NCBI GenBank assembly: GCA_035361955.1
Contig: DAOSDC010000001.1
Coordinates: 79,473-143,472 of the forward strand
DNA: 64,000 bases
Reading direction: 5' to 3'
Source: UBA6120 sp035361955
GTDB taxonomy: Bacteria; Bacillota_I; Bacilli_A; RFN20; CAG-826
Both the position numbers and the translations under genes were made by a program. Positions 42,309-51,403 of the stretch are shown here, one piece after another (within the stretch, counting starts at the first letter, position 1; the number at the start of each line of letters is the position of its first letter). A model generated the notes under the pieces. That model worked only from the letters and a program-made list of their open reading frames with translations, ran no database searches and was not told the DNA's origin.

Positions 42309-43139
42309 TACTTTTTGGTCATGTAAGCGTTTTAGGAAGGCATCCAGTTCTTCTTTATTATCAAATGAGAAGGTGACCGAACGGCGTTTGATCGACATTT
42401 TTGATTTGGGGCTTTTTTCAAAGTAATCAAGCATCTGTTCGCCGCCTGGCGCTTTGCTGAGGGCAGCGGCGGTTTCCAGCGACCGAACCGACCATTGGCG
42501 CTTAAGCGTCTCATTAATTAGTTTTGCTTGTGTGTCGGGTTCTAAATTGATAATCGCCCGTGCATGACCATAACTAATGCGACCTTCGGATATCAGATGT
42601 TGAATTGACGGTGGTAATTTCAACAATCGAAGCAAATTCGCCATCGTTGAGCGCGACATGTGGGAAACGGTTGCCAGCGCCGCTTGCGAATAACCAAACT
42701 CGGTGTATAAGGCTTGGCCAAGCGTGGCGATAGAGACGGCATTGCTTTCACGACTGTCGCGAAGATTGGCAATCATTGTCAAAATCATTTCGACATCGTT
42801 AAGAGGGGAAACGATGACTGGCAGCTGCCGATGGCCAAGACGTAGCGAAGCGTAATAACGCCGTCGGCCAAGCACGATTTCGAAATCATTACCGTAAGGT
42901 CTGACAATCAAGGGGGCGACGTCTAGTTGCGTGGATACTGAAGTCATCGTCTTTTCGAGTTCCGAGGGAGAAATCGACAAATGTTTCAAACGATCGTTAT
43001 CGCGAATTCTTTCGATTGGAAGCATTTGGCTGCTTGTTTTAGCGTATTGACGCGCCATCGAGGCGACGACATCGCTCGAAGCGTATTTTTTTAACAGAGA
43101 GGCTAAATCTTCGCGCAAGACCGCTTTGTTACGCTTCAT
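42303..43139 (-). CDS. parB: ParB/Noc-family partition protein with divergent CTP-binding motif
   Basis: This 278-residue protein has an N-terminal ParB/Srx domain and a central helix-turn-helix region (FGYSQAALATVSHMSRSTMANLLRL..., then GRISYGHARAIINL). It would load at centromere-like parS sites and work with ParA. The motif normally reading GERRxRA, which contacts the CTP triphosphate, is GRRRYYA here (~92), losing the Glu and a later Arg. It lies downstream of parA with 11-nt overlap, in the origin-type cluster mnmG-rsmG-parA-parB. It could be a ParB or the paralogue Noc; I favour ParB because it follows parA. Confidence 0.88.
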   Translation of the reverse strand: MKRNKAVLREDLASLLKKYASSDVVASMARQYAKTSSQMLPIERIRDNDRLKHLSISPSELEKTMTSVSTQLDVAPLIVRPYGNDFEIVLGRRRYYASLRLGHRQLPVIVSPLNDVEMILTMIANLRDSRESNAVSIATLGQALYTEFGYSQAALATVSHMSRSTMANLLRLLKLPPSIQHLISEGRISYGHARAIINLEPDTQAKLINETLKRQWSVRSLETAAALSKAPGGEQMLDYFEKSPKSKMSIKRRSVTFSFDNKEELDAFLKRLHDQKVL

Positions 43140-43896
43140 GGTCGATTACTTCTTTAGCCAAACTTAGATACGCGAGACTACCCGAAGAACTGGGACGATA
43201 CAAAGTGATGGGAATACCCCTGGCCGATGCTTCAGGCAAAGAAATATTGCGTGGAATTTGCGTTAGAAACGTATTTTCCTTGAATAAACCGCGGACTTGG
43301 GTCGATATTTCGGTACCAAGCCGTGTCCGTGAATCATACATCGTCAACAAAAAGCCTTCGATGATGAGATTGGGATTAAAATCAGCTTGGATCCGACTGA
43401 TAGTCGCCAGGATTTGGGCAACGGCTTCCATTGCGAAATATTCGCATTGAACAGGAATTAACACGCTATCGCTAGCAACGAGGGCATTTATTGATAGAAG
43501 GCCAAGCGAAGGCGGGCAATCGATAATAATATAGTCGTATTCTTTTTTCAAAGTGGCCAGCGTGTCTTTAAGTAGGAAATATGGTTGCTTGGATATGGCT
43601 CCGATTTCCGATTCGGTGCTGGCGAGTTTCAGATTCGCCGGAATCAGTTCAAGATTCTTCATCGGTGTCTTTTTAATGATGCGGTTGACGTCGTAATTTC
43701 TTAATAGGGCATCGTAAATGTTACGAGACAAAACGCTGACGTCAGTTCCGACCCCACGCGAACTATTGCCTTGAGGGTCCATATCAAGTAGTAAAACGCG
43801 CCGGTTGAAATGGGCAAGCGAAGACGATAGCGAAATGGCCGTCGTCGTCTTTCCGACGCCACCTTTTTGATTAGCGATTGCGATAATTTTTGCCAT
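43129..43896 (-). CDS. parA: ParA/Soj-family partition ATPase
   Basis: This 255-residue deviant-Walker ATPase has IANQKGGVGKTTTAISL at residues 5-21, LLLDMDPQGNSSRG (~38), YIIIDCPPSLG (~118) and the typical VLIPVQCEYFAMEA (~140). It drives chromosome origin segregation with ParB. The start ATG 43896 (MAKIIAIAN) is chosen by family similarity. A TGC-extended TATAAT lies 16 nt before it, and there is no clear Shine-Dalgarno. Confidence 0.94.
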   Translation of the reverse strand: MAKIIAIANQKGGVGKTTTAISLSSSLAHFNRRVLLLDMDPQGNSSRGVGTDVSVLSRNIYDALLRNYDVNRIIKKTPMKNLELIPANLKLASTESEIGAISKQPYFLLKDTLATLKKEYDYIIIDCPPSLGLLSINALVASDSVLIPVQCEYFAMEAVAQILATISRIQADFNPNLIIEGFLLTMYDSRTRLGTEISTQVRGLFKENTFLTQIPRNISLPEASARGIPITLYRPSSSGSLAYLSLAKEVIDHEA

Positions 43897-43912
43897 ATTT
43901 TTAACAATATCG

Positions 43913-43921
43913 ATTATAGCA
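43913..43921 (-). promoter_or_regulatory. TGC-extended -10 promoter of parA-parB
   Basis: On the - strand TGC precedes TATAAT (43913-43918), only a few bases after the T run of the rsmG terminator. The leader would be about 10 nt. Confidence 0.7.
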
Positions 43922-43924
43922 TAC

Positions 43925-43946
43925 AAAAAAACGGCCGCGCGGGCCG
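43925..43946 (-). terminator. Terminator after rsmG
   Basis: CGGCC/GGCCG with a 5-nt GC loop is followed on the - strand by seven T residues. It separates suf-mnmG-rsmG from parA-parB. Confidence 0.8.
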
Positions 43947-43948
43947 AT

Positions 43949-44653
43949 TTATAATGGTTTTCGCTTGATTTCTGGAAATGGACGCGGGTATTTAAGAGCC
44001 GTCTTCGCGCTTTTTTCATATACGAGCAAATGGCGTTGATGCCCTAGATGTGGCAAAGCCGCAATTTGATGGCCATTTAGTTGCAGCGCCAATACTTTGG
44101 CGGCGAAACTGGCATCAATCGCTTCTTGTTCAGCCTCTCTTCCTTTGTAGGCAAGCAACAGCCCACCGAGTTTTACTAGTGGAGCGCCAAGTTCAAGCAG
44201 CATGTTCAGCGGTGCGACGGCGCGTGCTGTCAAGATATCGAACATTTCACGAGAGAAACTTGCATAGATTTCAGCGCGCTCGTTAATAACTTGCGTCTTC
44301 GTGAATCCAAGCGCGGTTACGACTCGTTCAAGGAAATGTGTCCGTTTGGAAGTCGGTTCCAATAAATATAAGGTCAAGTCCGGATACATTATTTTTAAGG
44401 GGATGCCGGGAAATCCAGCTCCCGTTCCCAAATCGATCAAACTGCCCCGTTGCCGGGCTTCTTCCAGTGGAAAGAGCAATGAATCGACGAAATGCTTTTC
44501 ATAAATATCCAAACCATCAGCCCGACTCATGAGATTAATAGATTTATTCCATGTTTCAAGCAGCGATTTGTATTGCTCGAATTGGGCGAGTTGACCATCG
44601 GTAACCGTCGGATAGTTTTGTTTCAGCCATAACTCGAATTGGGTTTTGTCCAT
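43949..44653 (-). CDS. rsmG: 16S rRNA (guanine-N7)-methyltransferase RsmG
   Basis: This 234-residue SAM-dependent enzyme methylates G527 of 16S rRNA (Escherichia coli numbering). The SAM site is LIDLGTGAGFPGIPLKI (~72), preceded by the family's KHFVDSLLF and followed by TARAVAPLNMLLEL (~135). It follows mnmG with a 1-nt gap, the classical mnmG-rsmG pair near bacterial origins. Confidence 0.96.
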   Translation of the reverse strand: MDKTQFELWLKQNYPTVTDGQLAQFEQYKSLLETWNKSINLMSRADGLDIYEKHFVDSLLFPLEEARQRGSLIDLGTGAGFPGIPLKIMYPDLTLYLLEPTSKRTHFLERVVTALGFTKTQVINERAEIYASFSREMFDILTARAVAPLNMLLELGAPLVKLGGLLLAYKGREAEQEAIDASFAAKVLALQLNGHQIAALPHLGHQRHLLVYEKSAKTALKYPRPFPEIKRKPL

Positions 44654-44654
44654 G

Positions 44655-46520
44655 TCAATGTCCTTTTCTTAAGTATAGGACAAGCATTGCGATATCGCTT
44701 GGATTAACACCTGAGATACGACTCGCTTGGCCAATCGTCACGGGTTTGATCTTATGTAGTTTTTGCCTCGCTTCCACAGCGAGACCGTCAAGTGCCAGAT
44801 AATCGATGTCGGGAGGCAACTTGATTGATTCTTGTTTTTGTTGCCGTTGGGCTTGACGAATCTGTTTTTGGATGTAACCTTCGAATTTGACGTTGATTTC
44901 AAGTTGTTCAATTGCCGTATCGTCAAGGGTGACATCTTTAAGTTTTGGCATCCAATCGAGCAAGTCACGATACCCGATTTCATGACGACGCAAAAGTTCC
45001 ATGCCGCTAATCGAACCGATAAATGGCGGACTATTACGCTCAATCATCGCTTGTTCGATTTTGGGATTCATCTTGATATTGTTTGATGAAAGCATCGACA
45101 AAACCAAGCGCAAATCATCGTTCTTTTTCTTAAAACGGTCATATCTACTTTCGCTAATAAGACCAATGTCATAACCAATTTGTGTCAAGCGCAAGTCAGC
45201 ATTATCGTGACGAAGCAACAACCGATACTCAGCTCGTGATGATAGTAAGCGGTAAGGCTCTTCTGTTCCTTTGGTTACTAAATCATCAATCATCACGCCA
45301 ATGTAAGCTTGGTCTCTTCTAAGGATGAGCGGCTCTTGACCTCGTATTTTTCTAACGGCGTTGATGCCGGCCATTAAACCTAAACCCGCGGCCTCTTCAT
45401 ATCCCGATGTTCCGATGATTTGTCCGGCACCGTAGAGGCCTAGCCAACGTTTTAACTCTAATGTGGGAGCTAACTGCGTTGGAATGATGGCATCGTATTC
45501 AATGGCATAGGCATATTTGAGAAACACGGCGTTTTCAAGTCCTGGTAACGAGCGCACCATTTGTTCTTGAACCGTGGTTGGCATCGACGTCGAGAAACCT
45601 TGCAAATACATCGAATCGGTATCAAGCGATTCTGGTTCAATGAAGAGCTGATGACGGCTTTTATCGGCAAACCGTACGATTTTATCTTCAATGCTTGGAC
45701 AATACCGCGGTCCGACTCCGGTGACGAGTCCACCAAACAAGGCCGAATGATTAATATTGTCTTTGATGATGTCGTGTGTCGTTGGTTGTGTATAAATTAG
45801 ATAACATAATTGTTGTTCTTCAACGGGAACAAATTGCGTCGTTTCATATGAAAAAGCCAATTTGGCATCGGTACCAGGTTGCGGTACCATTTTTGAAAAA
45901 TCGATTGAATCGCGCTTGATACGTGGAGGGGTGCCTGTCTTGAGCCGGAATAGTTCGATACCCATCTTAGCCAAGTTGGGAGATAGGCCAAGCGAAGGCG
46001 ATTCGCCATCGGGACCGCCACTTTTCGAGGTGTGGCCAATGAGTATTTGGGCTTCCATAAACGTTCCGGTCGTTAAAATGACGGCTTTCGATTCAATTGA
46101 TTCGCCATTATCAAGCATAACGCCGTAGACGTGATGATCAGAATAAAGCAGATCTTTAACAGCGGCCTCACGCACTGAAAGATTAGGCGTATTCAATACG
46201 AGTTTTTGCATGTAGGCTGGATAGCGTTTTTTATCGGCCTGTGACCTTAAACACTGGACTCCGGGACCTTTGCCGGTGTTCAACATTTTCATTTGTAAAT
46301 AAGTATGGTCGGCAGCGATGCCCATTTTGCCTCCTAATGCGTCGATTTCACGGACGACGATGCCTTTGGCGGAACCGCCGATTGATGGATTGCATGGCAT
46401 GTTGCCCATCATTTTGATGTTTAACGTCAAAAGAAGGGTGCTAGACCCCATGTTTGCGCTTGCCATCGCCGCTTCTAATCCGGCGTGACCGCCTCCAACG
46501 ACGATGACATCGTAAGGCAC
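44655..46520 (-). CDS. mnmG: tRNA uridine-34 modification enzyme MnmG (GidA), GTG start
   Basis: This 621-residue FAD protein, with MnmE, adds the (carboxymethyl)aminomethyl group to U34 of tRNAs. The N-terminal FAD motif is VVGGGHAGLEAA (~8), followed by CNPSIGGSAKG (~46), GTPPRI (~200) and ASRISGV near the C-terminus. The start is GTG 46520, overlapping the sufB TAG by one base, so it is translated as part of the suf operon. MnmE is not in the window. Confidence 0.96.
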   Translation of the reverse strand: MPYDVIVVGGGHAGLEAAMASANMGSSTLLLTLNIKMMGNMPCNPSIGGSAKGIVVREIDALGGKMGIAADHTYLQMKMLNTGKGPGVQCLRSQADKKRYPAYMQKLVLNTPNLSVREAAVKDLLYSDHHVYGVMLDNGESIESKAVILTTGTFMEAQILIGHTSKSGGPDGESPSLGLSPNLAKMGIELFRLKTGTPPRIKRDSIDFSKMVPQPGTDAKLAFSYETTQFVPVEEQQLCYLIYTQPTTHDIIKDNINHSALFGGLVTGVGPRYCPSIEDKIVRFADKSRHQLFIEPESLDTDSMYLQGFSTSMPTTVQEQMVRSLPGLENAVFLKYAYAIEYDAIIPTQLAPTLELKRWLGLYGAGQIIGTSGYEEAAGLGLMAGINAVRKIRGQEPLILRRDQAYIGVMIDDLVTKGTEEPYRLLSSRAEYRLLLRHDNADLRLTQIGYDIGLISESRYDRFKKKNDDLRLVLSMLSSNNIKMNPKIEQAMIERNSPPFIGSISGMELLRRHEIGYRDLLDWMPKLKDVTLDDTAIEQLEINVKFEGYIQKQIRQAQRQQKQESIKLPPDIDYLALDGLAVEARQKLHKIKPVTIGQASRISGVNPSDIAMLVLYLRKGH

Positions 46521-47914
46521 TAACCGACGCTTCCTTCCATCTCGAGTTTAAGAAGTTGGTTCAGCTCAACGGCGTATTCCATCGGCAACTCGCGTGAAAA
46601 TGGTTCGATGAACCCCATAATAATCATTTCCGTAGCCGCGCTTTCACTAAGACCACGGGACATCAGATAAAACAATTGCTCTTCGCTAATGCGACTGACA
46701 GTCGCTTCGTGTTCAATAAATGAGTCGTTGTTAAACACTTCATTTTTTGGAATCGTGTCACTACGGGAAATGTTATCAAAAATTAGCGTATCGCATTCGA
46801 CATGACTCTTGGCGTTGCGCGCCTTTTTGCCAATCGAAACGAGGCCGCGATAGTTAGAAACGCCACCGTTACGCACAATTGTTTTGGATACGATTGTCGA
46901 GGAAGTATCCGGGGCCAGATGAATCATCTTGGCGCCGGCGTCTTGATATTGGTTGGCGTTAGCGACGGCAATCGATATGCACGTTCCTTTGCTACGAGCG
47001 CCACCTAAAATGACGCATGGATATTTCATATTGACTTGGCTGCCGATGTTTCCATCGATCCATTCCATATGGGCATCTTCATGGCAATATGCGCGTTTGG
47101 TCACCAAGTTAACGATGTTAGTCGACCAATTTTGAATCGTCGTATAACGGCATTTTGCCCCTTTGTGCACGATGATTTCGACAACGGCAGCGTGGAGCGA
47201 ATCTTTGTCGTAGATTGGTGCCGTGCAACCTTCGACATAATTAACGCTGGCACCTTCGTCGACAATAATCAGCGTCCGTTCAAATTGACCGGATTTCTCG
47301 TTGTTGATGCGGAAATAAGATTGCAGTGGCTTATCAAGGCTTACGCCTTTTGGCACATAGATGAATGAACCACCCGACCATACCGCCCCGTTTAGTGCGG
47401 CAAATTTGTTGTCAGTGTAGGGAATGACGGTGTTGATATATTTTTTAACTAGCTCGGGATGAAGTTTTAAGGCCATATCGGTTGAGAGGAAAATAACGCC
47501 TTTGTCTTCAACCTCTTTTAACATGTTGTGATAGACAGCTTCTGATTCGTATTGTGCGGTAACGCCTGCTAAATATTTCTGTTCGGCTTCGGGAATGCCA
47601 AGCTTGTCAAATGTCGTTTTTATCGTTTCTGGCACGTCTTCCCAAGATGTCTTTTCGCCTTCGGATGGCCGTGTGTAATATGTATAGCTATCGAAATCCA
47701 AAAATGACAAGTCGGGGCCAAAAGATGGCATCGGTTTGGCCAAAAATGCTCGGAGAGCCTTAAGTCGGAATTCAAGCATCCAATCAGGTTCGCCTTTATA
47801 TTTGGAAATGTCGCGCACGACGGCTTCGCTTAAGCCTTTTTTTGTCTTAAGCACGGACGTGTCGACGTTTCTAAAGCCGTATTTATATTCGTTTGGTAGA
47901 TTATCGTTATTCAT
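46520..47914 (-). CDS. sufB: Fe-S cluster scaffold SufB
   Basis: This 464-residue protein is the core scaffold of the SufBCD complex. Recognisable are GEPDWMLEFRLKAL (~38), the beta-helix core with VEGCTAPIYDKDSLH (~230), and the C-terminal HEATVSRISEEQLFYLMSRG (~405), which ends in the SufC-binding helices. ATG 47914 (MNNDNLPNEY) is chosen; it overlaps the sufU stop by 8 nt. Length is normal. Confidence 0.96.
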   Translation of the reverse strand: MNNDNLPNEYKYGFRNVDTSVLKTKKGLSEAVVRDISKYKGEPDWMLEFRLKALRAFLAKPMPSFGPDLSFLDFDSYTYYTRPSEGEKTSWEDVPETIKTTFDKLGIPEAEQKYLAGVTAQYESEAVYHNMLKEVEDKGVIFLSTDMALKLHPELVKKYINTVIPYTDNKFAALNGAVWSGGSFIYVPKGVSLDKPLQSYFRINNEKSGQFERTLIIVDEGASVNYVEGCTAPIYDKDSLHAAVVEIIVHKGAKCRYTTIQNWSTNIVNLVTKRAYCHEDAHMEWIDGNIGSQVNMKYPCVILGGARSKGTCISIAVANANQYQDAGAKMIHLAPDTSSTIVSKTIVRNGGVSNYRGLVSIGKKARNAKSHVECDTLIFDNISRSDTIPKNEVFNNDSFIEHEATVSRISEEQLFYLMSRGLSESAATEMIIMGFIEPFSRELPMEYAVELNQLLKLEMEGSVG

Positions 47915-48350
47915 GGTGATGTTGTTCTTCCAGTAGCGTTTTGGCTCCAATGAAACCGAGCGTCGCGCATTTGATGCGGGCTGCTTGTTTGTGCGTGTTC
48001 ATGAACACGATGGCTTCTCCAAGCACGCTATCGTCATATTTTCTTTCATTAATCATCGCTAAATACTGGTCAATGATATACATGGCGTCCGTTTCGCTCT
48101 TTCCGATTAATAGTTCGGTCATGATTGAGGTTGATGAAGTGGAGATGGCACAGGCGACGCCGTTAAATGCGGCATCGGTGATGATTCCGTGTTCGATTAA
48201 TAAATAAACATGGATATTATCGATGCATGAAACCGAATCCATGTGGATTTTTTTGTAATTGGGACTATTTGGCGTCCGCTTGTTACGCGGATGCTCATAG
48301 TGATCCATGATGATTTGGCGCATCATCGTCGCATCAAGCGAAATAGGCAT
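47907..48350 (-). CDS. sufU: SufU sulfur-transfer protein
   Basis: This 147-residue Zn protein accepts sulfur from SufS in Bacillota. The four ligand positions are visible: SCIDN (~40; CGD in most relatives, Gly replaced by Ile), GVACAIS (~65) and RIKCATLG (~125). It begins with IIMDHYEHPRNKRTP, diagnostic of the family. It overlaps sufS by 17 nt and sufB by 8 nt. Confidence 0.94.
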   Translation of the reverse strand: MPISLDATMMRQIIMDHYEHPRNKRTPNSPNYKKIHMDSVSCIDNIHVYLLIEHGIITDAAFNGVACAISTSSTSIMTELLIGKSETDAMYIIDQYLAMINERKYDDSVLGEAIVFMNTHKQAARIKCATLGFIGAKTLLEEQHHHE

Positions 48351-49560
48351 CGAGGAAGTCGCCTCCTGTCTTCAGCGCCTCAATAAAGGCGTCGATTTCT
48401 TCAAACGTGTTATAAAAATATAAACTGAACCTAAGCGTCGACACGACGCCCAAATAATCGATGAGGATTTTGGCGCAGTGTTGACCCGAACGCACGCATA
48501 TTCCTTTGGAATTCAAATGCGTGGCCGCGTCTTGGGAAAATACGTCTTTGATGTCAAAAGCGATGATTCCGGCTTCGGCATGTTCGTTATAAATATCGAT
48601 ATTCGGCAATTGTTTCATCTTCATAATCGCGTATTCACGAAGTTGCTTTTCATACGCGGCGATGTTTTCAAGTCCGATTTCCATCAGGAAGGTGGCCGCT
48701 TCGGCCATGCCGAGGGCCCCGGCGATGTTTTGGGTGCCCGCTTCGAATTTGTGGGGCGGTTTCATGAAACTGGCATCGCCGCACATGTCAAATCCGGTCG
48801 ACATGCCGCCACCGGTCATAAATGGGTCGGTTTTCTCTAAGAAGTCATATTTTCCATAAATGACACCGATGCCGGTTGGCCCGCACATTTTGTGGCCTGA
48901 AAACGATAAAAAATCGATGTCCAAGTCTTTGACGTCGGTTTTAAGATGGGGGACGCTTTGAGCGCCGTCGACGACGACAATTGCCCCATGGTCATGCGCG
49001 ATTTTGGAAATTGACTTCAAGTCGATATGATAGCCCATAACGTTAGTAACGTGAGCCACGGCAACGATTTTGGTTTTTGCGCTAATTGCTTTGGCTAAAT
49101 TTTCAGGTGTCAGTCTTCCCTGGTCATCGAGCGGGATAAAATTGACTTGACAGCCTGTTTCCTCGCGAACTTTGAACCATGGTAGTACATTGCTCGCGTG
49201 TTCGGCTTGCGTTATTAAAATCTCATCGTGTTCGGTTAAATATTTGCGGCCATAACCATAAGCCACCATGTTGATTGACATCGATGCGCCGGAAGTAAAA
49301 ACGACTTCGCGCGGATCGGCGTTGATTAGTTTAGCAATCGTTGCTCGCGCTTCTTGAAATTTGACATCGGTTATGTGTTCCAAATCGTAATCGCCGCGTC
49401 CGGTGTTTGACGTATGTTTAAAATAATACTCGTTCATCGCTTCAATTACCCGACGCGGTTTGAACGTCGTTGCCGCATTATCAAAGTATATGAGGGGATG
49501 TCCTTGCATTGATTTGTTTGTGAGCATCGGGAACTGGGCTCGCAAAGCGTTAATGTCCAT
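48334..49560 (-). CDS. sufS: Cysteine desulfurase SufS
   Basis: This 408-residue PLP enzyme (type II desulfurase) takes sulfur from cysteine. Visible are DNAATTFKP (~27), TQAEHASNVLPW (~120), the PLP lysine in LSFSGHKMCGP (~225) and the catalytic Cys in VRSGQHCAK (~360). It lies between sufD (2-nt gap) and sufU in the operon. Confidence 0.96.
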   Translation of the reverse strand: MDINALRAQFPMLTNKSMQGHPLIYFDNAATTFKPRRVIEAMNEYYFKHTSNTGRGDYDLEHITDVKFQEARATIAKLINADPREVVFTSGASMSINMVAYGYGRKYLTEHDEILITQAEHASNVLPWFKVREETGCQVNFIPLDDQGRLTPENLAKAISAKTKIVAVAHVTNVMGYHIDLKSISKIAHDHGAIVVVDGAQSVPHLKTDVKDLDIDFLSFSGHKMCGPTGIGVIYGKYDFLEKTDPFMTGGGMSTGFDMCGDASFMKPPHKFEAGTQNIAGALGMAEAATFLMEIGLENIAAYEKQLREYAIMKMKQLPNIDIYNEHAEAGIIAFDIKDVFSQDAATHLNSKGICVRSGQHCAKILIDYLGVVSTLRFSLYFYNTFEEIDAFIEALKTGGDFLDAYFA

Positions 49561-49562
49561 CG

Positions 49563-50372
49563 TTACAACCTCGCTTCTAAAAGGGCCAGCAGTTTTTTTT
49601 GCACGTTAGTGTCATTGAACTGCCCGATTGCCGGTTTTAAATAGCCGTATGTGATTAACGTTCGTGCTTCCTGTTCACTCAGTCCGCGCGATTTTAAATA
49701 AAATAAATGATCTTCGTTGATTTTTCCGACCGTTGCCGCATGGCTCGCGGCTACTTCGTTATCATCGATGGCCAAAACCGGATCGGCGCGGCCAATGCAA
49801 CCGTCGTCGAATACCATGATGCGCGCCGTTTGGTGCGTTGCGCTATCGGACGCCCCTTTATAGATGTGGCTGATGCCAGTGAATATTAGTTTGGATTGAT
49901 CTTCGATGACGCCGAAGTTCGTCATCTCGGCGGCGGTGCTTTTGGCTTTGTGATGGAAGTTGACCGCGAAAGTTTTGGCATCATTTTGTCGTGACAAGCT
50001 TGCCAAATGCCAACTGAGGCGACTTCCAATCCCGAATAATTCGCCGTTGATGGTGATATTGCCTTGATAGGCACCAAAGTCAGCCATCGTCGCTTCGATA
50101 ACAGCGCCAGCATCAAGTGCGATATTCAAAAGCCAATCACCTGAGGTTTGGCGTCCCACAATCTGAAGTTTTAGGCGAACGCCCTTATCCATTATTAAAT
50201 ATAAAGGGACGGGTTTATCGCCGCATTCGATTAATAGATCGGCATCGTTTTTGATTGTTAAAGTTGCGACTTCATAAGCTGTTTTTGATAAGTCGAGCAT
50301 CGCGAAATGATGCAAAAGCGAAAGTTCGCCGTTGAGTGTTTGTTTATGTTTGTGAAGCAAATATCGTCTCAT
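49563..50372 (-). CDS. sufD: SufD, compact form
   Basis: This 269-residue SufB/SufD-family protein has the conserved C-terminal half: DDNEVAASHAATVGKINEDHLFYLKSRGLS (from ~212) and preceding beta-helix strands. Typical SufD has ~420-450 residues; the N-terminal helical domain and part of the helix are missing. ATG 50372 overlaps the sufC TGA (ATGA), which fixes the start; an upstream in-frame extension would lie inside sufC and is not conserved. It should form the SufBC2D complex with SufB and SufC. Confidence 0.88.
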   Translation of the reverse strand: MRRYLLHKHKQTLNGELSLLHHFAMLDLSKTAYEVATLTIKNDADLLIECGDKPVPLYLIMDKGVRLKLQIVGRQTSGDWLLNIALDAGAVIEATMADFGAYQGNITINGELFGIGSRLSWHLASLSRQNDAKTFAVNFHHKAKSTAAEMTNFGVIEDQSKLIFTGISHIYKGASDSATHQTARIMVFDDGCIGRADPVLAIDDNEVAASHAATVGKINEDHLFYLKSRGLSEQEARTLITYGYLKPAIGQFNDTNVQKKLLALLEARL

Positions 50373-51190
50373 GGACGCGTTTTTTCCCTTGTAGCGCAAA
50401 TGCCGATTGAAGTGGTGTTCATGCTTGGGGTGATTTTCTCGATGCTGATGCCTAGTTCCTTGCGAATCCAATCGTAGCCGGTGCGATCAATCTTTTGGAT
50501 GATTTCAGGACCGCCGGAAACGACGATTTTTCCGTCAATCATCACGGCGACGCGGCTGGGGGCAACAAGGTCGTAAAGTCGCGCATAATGTGATATCACG
50601 AGGAAACCGACACCTTTCTTTTGCAGCGAGGAAATGACTTCACCGACCATGCCTAAGGCATCGATGTCCAGCCCGGAGTCGATTTCGTCGAGCAATGCGA
50701 TTTTTGGTTCTAGCAATAAGAGTTGTAAGATTTCATTTCGTTTCTTTTCGCCACCTGAGAATCCTTCGTTTAGTGGACGATGTGCCATTTCCAGTGGAAT
50801 TTTCATTGTTTTGGTCGCCGTATCGAGCGCTTTATAAAATTGGAACATCGCCAGTGGCTTTTCGCGTCTAGCATTCATAGCTGCCTTCAAAAAGTCGGAA
50901 TTGACGACACCTGGCACTTCACTGGGGTTTTGCATGCCCAAAAATAAGCCGGCTCGTGCCCTTTCATCGGGCGACATCGCTAATAAATCAATACCATCGA
51001 TGGTAATTGAGCCTTTGGTAATTGTATATTTGGGATGACCCATAATCGCCGCGAGTAACGTCGATTTGCCATGGCCGTTGGGACCGAGCAAAGCTACCGT
51101 TTCATGGTCGGATATGCTTAAGTCCACGCCTTTGAGAATGTCGACGCCCTCGACTTGGACCCATAAATCTTTAATGTTTAATGTCGCCAC
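50369..51190 (-). CDS. sufC: SufC ATPase, GTG start
   Basis: This 273-residue ABC-type ATPase powers the SufBCD scaffold. Walker A is GPNGHGKST (~37), the signature is GFSGGEKKRNEI (~145) and Walker B is IALLDEIDSGLD (~167). The last ~20 residues extend beyond the usual ~250. The start is GTG 51190 with AGGAG about 12 nt upstream. It is the first gene of sufC-D-S-U-B-mnmG-rsmG, driven by an extended -10 at 51224-51229. Confidence 0.95.
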   Translation of the reverse strand: MATLNIKDLWVQVEGVDILKGVDLSISDHETVALLGPNGHGKSTLLAAIMGHPKYTITKGSITIDGIDLLAMSPDERARAGLFLGMQNPSEVPGVVNSDFLKAAMNARREKPLAMFQFYKALDTATKTMKIPLEMAHRPLNEGFSGGEKKRNEILQLLLLEPKIALLDEIDSGLDIDALGMVGEVISSLQKKGVGFLVISHYARLYDLVAPSRVAVMIDGKIVVSGGPEIIQKIDRTGYDWIRKELGISIEKITPSMNTTSIGICATREKTRP

Positions 51191-51223
51191 AATATTTGTT
51201 ACTCCTATAATTAAATCGTCAAT

Positions 51224-51252
51224 ATTTTAGCACCACCGGCACTTGAAACAAA
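51224..51252 (-). promoter_or_regulatory. suf operon promoter
   Basis: On the - strand TTGTTT, a 16-nt spacer ending in TGC, and TAAAAT (51224-51229) form an extended -10 promoter; the leader would be about 27 nt and include AGGAG. Confidence 0.65.
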
Positions 51253-51332
51253 ATAATATGATACCCCCATATCATAATACCCGCCTTCGGCGCCCGTCGC
51301 TGCCGTTTGGGCCGAAGATTCGATGAAATTAA

Positions 51333-51361
51333 TTGTTGAATTAGTATTATTAAAATAATAC
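51333..51361 (+). promoter_or_regulatory. Promoter and palindrome before the PrsA-like lipoprotein gene
   Basis: TTGTTG (51333-51338), 17 nt, TAATAC (51356-51361) could be the promoter. It includes a perfect inverted repeat GTATTAT-TAAA-ATAATAC (51344-51361). The strong ribosome site AGGAGGAGGG follows at 51382-51391. Confidence 0.5.
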
Positions 51362-51403
51362 AATAGTTGTGCTGTATTTATAGGAGGAGGGCATTTATCA
51401 CAT

